A stretch of DNA of 11,289 nt from Acidimicrobiia bacterium (GTDB lineage: Bacteria; Actinomycetota; Acidimicrobiia; IMCC26256; BP-133). This document shows positions 6,895 through 11,289 of the stretch, piece by piece. The stretch covers positions 1 through 11,289 of the forward strand of contig JAICGL010000070.1 in assembly GCA_025923175.1 (NCBI GenBank), given 5' to 3'. Position numbers and translations under genes: made by a program. The notes under the pieces were generated by a model, which worked only from the letters and a program-made list of their open reading frames with translations, searched no databases and was not told the DNA's origin. The first letter of the stretch is position 1, and each line of letters starts with the position of its first letter.

Positions 6895-7331
6895 GCTGCT
6901 CTCTCCCGGATCCTCCGCGGCTCCCGCGGCCTCTGCCGGACCCGCCCAGCGAGGGGTGGTGGCTGAGTCCGGGAGCGGATCCACGAATTGTCCGATACCA
7001 CGATGGTGGCGATTGGACGGAGTTCATCTGCCGTCTGGGGCTCCGAGGGCCAGGGACCATCGAGCACAGCCCGATCAAGGCCCAGGAACGCGCTCAGGAG
7101 GCGGTACACGACGACGCCGAGATAGCCGCGCTGCCCACCCCAGGACGCTTTCCCATTGCCTATGGCTCCGAAGGACCACCCCGGCCCGGATGGTTTTCGG
7201 ACCCGTACAAGGGAGGTGTCCGCAATCTCCGCTATCGCGACGCCGATCGGTGGACGGACTTCGTGTGCACCCTTGGCCTCAAGGGACCGGGCGCGATCAC
7301 CCGTAGCCCCATTCCGGACAAGAAGAAGTGA
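6891..7331 (+). CDS. Protein with two extended DUF2510-type repeats
   Basis: A 146-residue protein made of two similar units. Unit 1 is residues 22-62 (GWWLSPGADPRIVRYHDGGD, then WTEFICRLGL); unit 2 is 100-141 (GWFSDPYKGGVRNLRYRDAD, then RWTDFVCTLGL). Each begins like DUF2510 ('GWy.DP....lRYWDG..WT'), a short domain common in actinobacterial membrane and secreted proteins. Here each continues into LGL(R/K)GPG(T/A)I and SPI, a shared extension not part of the usual DUF2510. A cysteine is conserved in both (C47 and C126). There is no membrane segment or signal peptide; the N-terminus is proline-rich and the C-terminus ends KKK. Its ATG overlaps the previous TGA by four bases (ATGA), with only a weak ribosome binding site, so coupling is likely. 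Binding or immunity to the preceding effector-like protein is an inference from position. Confidence 0.8.
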   Translation: MSCSLPDPPRLPRPLPDPPSEGWWLSPGADPRIVRYHDGGDWTEFICRLGLRGPGTIEHSPIKAQERAQEAVHDDAEIAALPTPGRFPIAYGSEGPPRPGWFSDPYKGGVRNLRYRDADRWTDFVCTLGLKGPGAITRSPIPDKKK

Positions 7332-7690
7332 CGGAGGCTCTCGAGGCGTTGCGGGGTGTCGTCCCCGACGAATTCCTCGAGGCGCTCCTCCTGGTGATGT
7401 CTGACCCAGATGCGGGCCCCTCGCCCGGCGAACTCGTCTACTTCCCGTGTTACGAACCGGAAGCTCTCAACATGGGCAACCGGACCTTCTGGACGGAGAC
7501 CGGAGCGGAACCCGACATGGGCTATGAACTCGAGGTTCGCATCGAGGCCGGCGCCCTCTGTGCCCGAGGGGCATGGCGTGGCTCGGACCCGCCCGGTGGC
7601 GTCACCGTCCCGCGGCACCGCCTGTGGCTGGTCGACGCGACCAGCTTCGAGGTTGTGCGCATCGTGCGCCAGCCGCCGGACACCCATTGA
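7328..7690 (+). CDS. Hypothetical 120-residue soluble protein of the secretion operon
   Basis: I do not recognise a family. The start is GTG 7328, overlapping the previous TGA as GTGA; a purine-rich AAGAAG precedes it. The protein opens with an acidic helical part (EALRGVVPDEFLEALLLVMS) and continues with an alternating-strand pattern: ELVYFPCYEPEAL, TFWTETGAEPDMGYELEVRI, HRLWLVDATSFEVVRIVRQP. It has no membrane helix and no signal peptide, is net acidic, and has two cysteines. A short, acidic, cytosolic alpha/beta protein next to a large T7SS substrate with basic C-terminus is a typical immunity-protein position, but this is context only. Its TGA (7688-7690) overlaps the TTG start of the SseB-domain gene. 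Codon use and base composition resemble the neighbours. Confidence 0.75.
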   Translation: MTEALEALRGVVPDEFLEALLLVMSDPDAGPSPGELVYFPCYEPEALNMGNRTFWTETGAEPDMGYELEVRIEAGALCARGAWRGSDPPGGVTVPRHRLWLVDATSFEVVRIVRQPPDTH

Positions 7691-8724
7691 GTCCGCCGAC
7701 CGACCTCGGCGACATCGTGCTATTGGCCCTCGCCGCGCTGGACGAGTTGTTCGAGCAAGGGGAGGAACATCCCGACACTGCCGCTCTGACGTGCCCGACC
7801 ATGTCGCCCGAGGCCCTGGAGATGCTGGGCGACTTCCTCACCACGTGCTGCAGCGGAGCGCTGTTGCCGTCGCAGATCCGCAACCACGCCCGCATGTGGC
7901 TGGAGGTCGCTCTCGGCGGATGGCCCTTCGACTCTTGCACGGCCCTGACCCTCCTGCGCGCCTTGCGGATGCTGGCCGAGATGATCCCGGAAGGCGCCGA
8001 TGCTGACCAGCCCGACCCGCCCGCCAGAACACCGCTGGAACGTGCCATCGACGCCGTTATCGCCGATCCCGCCGCCCGTCCGGCGCTGTGGAAAGCGCTC
8101 TGGTACGGGACCATCTTCCTGCCCGTCGCGGAGGTCGATTTCGACAGTGACGAGCACGCTGTCTTCCGCTTCGTCACACTCGACATCGGTGGTGAGCCAG
8201 CGATTCTCGGATTCACCACGGAGGACCGGCTTGATTACGTCGTGCCGGATGACGATCCCGTCGGCCGGGTCGAACCCACCGGGGAAGAACTGGCCCGGCT
8301 CTGGCCCGACGACCATTGGCTGTTCCTCAACCCCGGATTCAGCGTGAGCACCGTGCTGAGTCCCGGGGAGGTGAAAGGCCTGCCTGACGGACCAAAGGTC
8401 CTCGTGCCCGACGATCTCTCGTATCCGCTCGAGGCACCCGCAACCGATGATCCGCGCCTCGCCGCCCTGCGCGATGCCCGTCACACCGTCCAGGGTGTGG
8501 GGGAACTGCACTGGGCCGTCCTCCGCCCCGAACCGCCGGGGCGGACACGGGACGTGCTCGTCGTACGCCCGGCCGATCCGCAGCAGAGCCAGATCGTCCT
8601 GGCCACCTTTTCGGCCGCCGCGTCCCGCGCCGGCTTCGGGAGCGCCCTGATCGTCGCTGCCAGCCCCGGGATCGACGCAGGTCTCACCGCACAGGCGGCG
8701 ACCGTCGGCGTCGCTGTCGGGTGA
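7687..8724 (+). CDS. SseB-domain protein, last gene of the secretion operon
   Basis: The start is taken as TTG 7687, which overlaps the previous TGA (TTGA), the same junction style as the two genes before; this gives 345 residues. An extension upstream to 7573 would run through the 120-residue gene and is unlikely. Residues 1-105 are helical and unassigned. Residues about 115-235 fit the SseB N-terminal domain: TPLERAIDAVIADPAARPAL, a strand FLPVAEVDF, the segment GGEPAILGFTTEDRL (168-182) and FLNPGFSVSTVLSPGEV (about 213-229). Residues about 255-340 fit the SseB C-terminal domain (LHWAVLRPE, DVLVVRPADP, then FSAAASRAGFG). SseB proteins occur in actinobacterial T7SS and toxin neighbourhoods, but their biochemical role is unclear. 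No signal peptide is seen. It converges on a small membrane-protein gene. Confidence 0.85.
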   Translation: MSPPTDLGDIVLLALAALDELFEQGEEHPDTAALTCPTMSPEALEMLGDFLTTCCSGALLPSQIRNHARMWLEVALGGWPFDSCTALTLLRALRMLAEMIPEGADADQPDPPARTPLERAIDAVIADPAARPALWKALWYGTIFLPVAEVDFDSDEHAVFRFVTLDIGGEPAILGFTTEDRLDYVVPDDDPVGRVEPTGEELARLWPDDHWLFLNPGFSVSTVLSPGEVKGLPDGPKVLVPDDLSYPLEAPATDDPRLAALRDARHTVQGVGELHWAVLRPEPPGRTRDVLVVRPADPQQSQIVLATFSAAASRAGFGSALIVAASPGIDAGLTAQAATVGVAVG

Positions 8725-8726
8725 CA

Positions 8727-8742
8727 GCCGTCAGGCGACGGC
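8727..8742. terminator. Short hairpin between convergent genes, possible terminator
   Basis: GCCGTC (8727-8732), AGGC, GACGGC (8737-8742) forms a 6-pair G-C-rich stem with a 4-base loop, right after the SseB-gene stop and overlapping the TGA of the converging gene. A second small stem, CTGTC (8714-8718) with GACAG (8723-8727), lies just before. No T run follows. The position fits the end of two converging genes, but the stem is short. Confidence 0.35.
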
Positions 8743-8982
8743 CTCACCGCCGGGACGTTGCGAACGCTCCCACCACCGGCGGCGACGGCGCCGCAACCAA
8801 CTCGTGATGGTGAACTCGATGGCGAACTGGATGACGGTCGCCACAACTGCCGATGACCCGCTGGCGAAGTACGACCCGGGGATGGCGACGAGGAAGACGA
8901 AGTCGACCAGTCGCGTCCAGAAGAACACACTGTCGTTTCCCCAGTTCGGAGGGTTCGGGCCCGAGGTCCTTCCCAACGGCAC
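8731..8982 (-). CDS. Small membrane protein (83 residues)
   Basis: Starts at GTG 8980-8982 with an excellent ribosome binding site, AAGGAGGG at 8990-8997, 7 bases away. The protein has a polar N-terminus (MPLGRTSGPNPPNWGNDSVF), then two hydrophobic segments: about residues 25-40 (LVDFVFLVAIPGSYFA) and 43-62 (SSAVVATVIQFAIEFTITSW). A strongly basic cluster (LRRRRRRWWERSQR) follows, and the tail is short. The arginine cluster directly after the second segment suggests that end faces the cytoplasm. I recognise no family. It sits alone on the minus strand inside a T7SS locus, which may be coincidence. The strong ribosome site and sensible hydrophobic pattern argue that it is real. Confidence 0.7.
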   Translation of the reverse strand: MPLGRTSGPNPPNWGNDSVFFWTRLVDFVFLVAIPGSYFASGSSAVVATVIQFAIEFTITSWLRRRRRRWWERSQRPGGEAVA

Positions 8983-8989
8983 TGTGCGA

Positions 8990-8997
8990 CCCTCCTT
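8990..8997 (-). promoter_or_regulatory. Strong ribosome binding site of the small membrane-protein gene
   Basis: The minus strand reads AAGGAGGG, 7 bases before GTG 8980-8982. It is among the best Shine-Dalgarno matches in the window and is the main support for calling the short 83-residue gene. Confidence 0.65.
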
Positions 8998-9020
8998 GTG
9001 CGAACGCCAGGTCCCAGGGC

Positions 9021-9043
9021 GATGGGCCCTCGGTGGGTACTAT
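9021..9043 (+). promoter_or_regulatory. Promoter-like element, copy A, upstream of the 197-residue membrane protein gene
   Basis: The pattern GAT-NN-GCCC-Y-CGGT-R-GGTACTAT is found here and again at 9721-9743, with the same spacing and direction. The final TACTAT (9038-9043) is a fair -10 hexamer, 32 bases before the ATG at 9076, leaving room for the GGGAGG ribosome site at 9063-9068. On the opposite strand, bases 9039-9044 read TATAGT, a good -10 for the divergent gene starting at 8982. No conserved -35 stands out; the conserved block upstream of TACTAT may instead be a regulator site. Confidence 0.45.
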
Positions 9044-9062
9044 ACGGAACCCGCCTCTTGCT

Positions 9063-9068
9063 GGGAGG
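9063..9068 (+). promoter_or_regulatory. Ribosome binding site fixing the 9076 start
   Basis: GGGAGG lies 7 bases before ATG 9076-9078. It supports this start over an in-frame GTG at 8998, which would place the shared promoter-like element inside the coding region. Confidence 0.6.
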
Positions 9069-9075
9069 GTGTGAG

Positions 9076-9669
9076 ATGGATGGGGATCGACAGCAGTTGG
9101 CTCGGGAAATGGCTGACGAGTTCCTGGGGCGGGGTGCTGCCATCGCCCGCGCCTCCATCAAGCCGCTCGCGTTTCTCGGGCGGGTGGCGCTCATCGCCGG
9201 GCTGGTGATCTGGCTGGCGGGGCCCTCCCCACTCTGGGAAAACCGGCCTCACATCGTGTCCAGCCTGATCTGCCTGGCGTTCTTCACCTTCCCCGGTGTA
9301 CGGCTCCTTCGGCATCGAGCCCGGATGCAGGAAGTTCTTGACAACCTCCCGACCCTCCTTGACGACCTCACGACCGCCATGTCGACGGTCACCGAGGCGG
9401 GCGGCCTCGGGAGCAAGTGGCGCCAGAGCGGCGAGTCGTCCAAGCCCGGCCTCGTTGGCACCGGCAAACGCTGCATCAGCTTCTACCGGAACGATCTCGC
9501 CCCATTTCGCGACGGGCCCGGCGCCGTCATCGAACATGTCAACGACGCACTCACGGCTTTCGGCGGTCCGGCCCTCGTGCTGAGCGGCATAGCGGTGTTG
9601 CTCGGCATCGCCTTCGTGGTCCTGTCCCCCATCGCCGTCGTCATCCGGCTGGTCCTGCTGGCCAATTGA
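9076..9669 (+). CDS. Membrane protein of the T7SS locus, unknown family (197 residues)
   Basis: It begins MDGDRQQLAREMADEFLGRG, a charged amphipathic cytoplasmic-type start. Membrane segments are likely at about 31-49 (PLAFLGRVALIAGLVIWLAG), 60-78 (IVSSLICLAFFTFPGVRLL) and at the C-terminus, 166-197 (LVLSGIAVLLGIAFVVLSPI onward). The last stretch is long enough for one long or two tight segments. Between them, residues 80-160 form a soluble part with a helix (RMQEVLDNLPTLLDDLTTAM), a flexible Gly/Ser segment, and RNDLAPFRDGPG. I recognise no family. It does not look like EccB, EccD or EccE, which are larger or have more segments. It shares a promoter-like element with the EccC-type gene 137 bases downstream, so a role linked to the secretion machine is a fair inference. 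Confidence 0.78.
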   Translation: MDGDRQQLAREMADEFLGRGAAIARASIKPLAFLGRVALIAGLVIWLAGPSPLWENRPHIVSSLICLAFFTFPGVRLLRHRARMQEVLDNLPTLLDDLTTAMSTVTEAGGLGSKWRQSGESSKPGLVGTGKRCISFYRNDLAPFRDGPGAVIEHVNDALTAFGGPALVLSGIAVLLGIAFVVLSPIAVVIRLVLLAN

Positions 9670-9720
9670 CAGCGGCGGCACGGTGCGTTCCTCCTTACCG
9701 GCCAACGATTTCTCAGGACT

Positions 9721-9743
9721 GATTCGCCCCCGGTAGGTACTAT
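9721..9743 (+). promoter_or_regulatory. Promoter-like element, copy B, upstream of the EccC-type gene
   Basis: The second copy of the GAT-NN-GCCC-Y-CGGT-R-GGTACTAT pattern; 19 of 23 positions are identical to the copy at 9021-9043 and no gap is needed. TACTAT (9738-9743) would be the -10, giving a leader of about 57 bases before ATG 9807. Around it, CCCCGG (9728-9733) and CCGGGG (9745-9750) form an inverted repeat with an 11-base spacer, a layout compatible with an operator; that symmetry is not kept in the other copy. Confidence 0.45.
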
Positions 9744-9806
9744 TCCGGGGCCTCGTCACGGCTGTTCACCTGAGGAACGAGGACCGGCACACCGGCGGAG
9801 GGCCAC

Positions 9807-11289
9807 ATGAACGTTGCCGTCCTGTTCAACGGCGTCGAGCGGGAGATTGCCCTCGACCTCGACCCCGAGCAGGAGACCGTCGCCACGTTGGCGGCGGCGA
9901 TCACCGGCCAACCGGTCGACGAACAAGCAGGGCTGCTCGTCGACGGCCGCTTCGTCGACGGCGCGACCCGCATCGCCAATGCCGGCCTGCGGCAGGGGGC
10001 ACTCATCCAGCCGGCCGACGGGCCCGACACAGCGCCGGACGCCAGCGCCCTCGTGGAGCTGCACATCGTCGGAGGCGTTGACGGCGGTCGCCGCATCCCC
10101 CTGTCGGCCGGTGCCCACATCCTCGGGCGGGGCGACGCCGACATCGACCTCGTGTCGAAGACCGTCTCGCCGACCCACGCCCGCCTCGACGTCAGCCCGT
10201 CCGGCGAAGTTGTGCTGCGGGACCAGGAGTCGAAGAACGGAACCATCATCGAGGGATACCGGCTGCCTCCGGCGATCCGCCTCGAGCCGGGCCAGGTCGT
10301 GCAGATGGGCGCGGTCCAGGTCGCGATCGGACCGGCCAGCCCCGGCGACCGCCCCCAGCTCGGCGCCCCTCGACGCAACGGCACCATGACCTTCAACCGG
10401 CAGCCTCGCTCTGCGGCTCGGCCCGGCGCCGCAGCCTTGCGGCTGCCCGCGGCCATCCGGCCGCCCACGTCCGGCGTCCGCTTCAGCTGGCTCCAGGTCG
10501 GGATGCCTGCAGCCTTCGGGATCGTGATGGGCCTCGCGCTCAACCCGGCCATGATGGCCTTCGCCCTCATGAGCCCCGCCATGGCGCTCGGCAACTACAT
10601 GCAGGACAAGAAGCGGATCAAGAAGGAGTCCGCCGAAGGCGCGGTCCAGGCAGAACAGACGCTGGAAGAGTTCCGGCGGGGACTGATCAATGCCCGCCGG
10701 GCCGAGGTCGCTCGGCTTCGCGAGCGCCTGCCGGATCCGGCGGAGGCAGTTCGCCGGGCGACCGCGCCGAGCACCCACCTCTGGGAGCGCCGACCCAACC
10801 ACGACGATTTCCTCCAGCTCTGCCTGGGTGTGGCCACCCAGACGTGGACCCCGTTCCTCGAGTCGGCGCCAGGCTCGTATGGAGGCACCAACGAGCCGCC
10901 GCCTGACGTCGCCGAGGCGATAGCGCAACTCGGCAAACTCCCGCTGGCCCCTGTCGGGCTCGACCTGGCCGGCGGGAAGAGCGCCGGCATCGTCGGCCAG
11001 CGCGCCATCACAGTGTCGCTGCTGCGCAGCCTTGTCTGCCAGGCGGCCGTCCACCACGGCCCGGCCGACCTTCGCATCGCCATCCTCACCGACAAGTCGC
11101 GCGAGGCCGACTGGGACTGGGCCAAATGGCTGCCCCACACCGCCAGTGTCGACGAGGCGTCGGGGCGACGGATGCTGGCCGCGAACCCCAACGACATCGA
11201 GGCGGTGCTCAGCGAACTGTCGAGCGCGTCGCCCGAGGGCACGAGGACCGCTCAGGACAAGCCGACCGGTCCGGTGACGCTGGTTGTCA
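9807..11289 (+). CDS. EccC-type FtsK/SpoIIIE ATPase with ubiquitin-like and FHA N-terminus (3' end outside window)
   Basis: Open from ATG 9807 to the window end, 494 complete codons. GGAGGG at 9797-9802 is the ribosome site, with a short 4-base spacer. Residues 1-70 (MNVAVLFNGVEREIALDL onward, ending GLRQGALIQP) look like a ubiquitin-like fold. Residues about 83-175 are an FHA domain with its conserved residues: G107-R108, S121-P-T-H124, D139 and S142-K-N-G-T146; FHA domains bind phosphothreonine. Two membrane segments follow at about 228-264, then a charged helix (268-318). L325-W-E-R-R-P330 and DFLQLCLGVA match the EccC signature 'LWERRP...DFL.lrlG'. The later part (ADLRIAILTD, DWDWAKWLPH) fits the start of the EccC ATPase region. 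No Walker A is reached. EccC is the membrane motor that recognises and drives type VII substrates. Confidence 0.93.
   Translation, partial: MNVAVLFNGVEREIALDLDPEQETVATLAAAITGQPVDEQAGLLVDGRFVDGATRIANAGLRQGALIQPADGPDTAPDASALVELHIVGGVDGGRRIPLSAGAHILGRGDADIDLVSKTVSPTHARLDVSPSGEVVLRDQESKNGTIIEGYRLPPAIRLEPGQVVQMGAVQVAIGPASPGDRPQLGAPRRNGTMTFNRQPRSAARPGAAALRLPAAIRPPTSGVRFSWLQVGMPAAFGIVMGLALNPAMMAFALMSPAMALGNYMQDKKRIKKESAEGAVQAEQTLEEFRRGLINARRAEVARLRERLPDPAEAVRRATAPSTHLWERRPNHDDFLQLCLGVATQTWTPFLESAPGSYGGTNEPPPDVAEAIAQLGKLPLAPVGLDLAGGKSAGIVGQRAITVSLLRSLVCQAAVHHGPADLRIAILTDKSREADWDWAKWLPHTASVDEASGRRMLAANPNDIEAVLSELSSASPEGTRTAQDKPTGPVTLVV

Noticed and set aside
5686..6984. Minus-strand open frame of about 432 codons opposite the effector-like gene
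   Set aside because: The plus-strand gene has T7SS motifs and operon junctions; the antisense product shows no recognisable domain and no ribosome site.
8998..9075. Longer start (GTG 8998) for the 197-residue membrane protein
   Set aside because: It has no ribosome site and would place the shared promoter-like element and the divergent gene's leader inside coding sequence; ATG 9076 has GGGAGG 7 bases upstream.
9040..9681. Minus-strand frame with a GTG at 9681 preceded by AAGGAGG (9690-9696)
   Set aside because: The ribosome-like site is attractive, but the frame is antisense to the membrane-protein gene. Its Gln/Asp-rich product is what antisense reading of Leu/Val codons gives.
9756..11138. 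Long minus-strand open frame (about 460 codons) opposite the EccC-type gene
   Set aside because: It is antisense to a clearly coding frame with FHA and EccC motifs; its product is a His/Arg/Gly-rich mixture with no domain, a usual effect of high G+C.
1..11289. tRNA/rRNA genes, CRISPR arrays, insertion sequences or attachment sites
   Set aside because: No cloverleaf-like pattern, spaced repeat array, transposase frame or flanking direct repeats were seen; coding is almost continuous.

Overview
The window looks like part of a chromosome from a high-GC actinobacterium (Actinomycetota). Base composition is strongly G+C-rich, several starts are GTG or TTG, and genes often overlap by a few bases. 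The content is a type VII secretion (T7SS/ESX-like) locus of the actinobacterial type. The FHA-bearing EccC, the tandem DUF2510 protein and the secreted DUF11 protein would suit Acidimicrobiia or a related lineage. That placement is inference; the sequence alone does not fix the taxon.

Left part (1-4859): the 3' end of a Tim44-like domain gene (+) converges on a lipoprotein gene (-) with a beta-propeller-like body. Divergent from the lipoprotein gene is a 680-residue secreted surface protein (+) with a DUF11 domain and a C-terminal sorting-signal-like tail (LARSGAD, hydrophobic helix, basic end). It converges on a small membrane-anchored protein (-) with a weak CpaB/RcpC-like extracytoplasmic part. 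A perfect 14-bp inverted repeat sits where these two genes meet.

Middle part (5012-8724): a tightly packed six-gene + strand operon. It encodes a WXG100 protein, an EspC-like small helical protein, a 429-residue protein with a WXG-type N-terminus and a pre-toxin-like middle, a protein with two DUF2510-type repeats, a 120-residue orphan, and a SseB-domain protein. Five successive junctions are 3-nt gapped, 1-nt overlapping or 4-nt overlapping, so the genes are probably translationally coupled. This reads as a T7SS substrate module: small helical partners, a large secreted effector-like protein, then accessory or immunity candidates.

Right part (8731-11289): a small membrane protein (-), a 197-residue membrane protein (+), then the first 494 codons of an EccC-type FtsK/SpoIIIE ATPase (+). 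The ATPase has an N-terminal ubiquitin-like region, an FHA domain and two membrane segments; the window ends before any Walker A motif. The upstream regions of the membrane-protein gene and the EccC gene share a 23-bp promoter-like element ending in GGTACTAT, which suggests co-regulation. No EccB, EccD, EccE, MycP or sortase gene is in the window. No RNA gene, CRISPR array or insertion sequence was seen, and no stretch over 300 bases lacks a gene.
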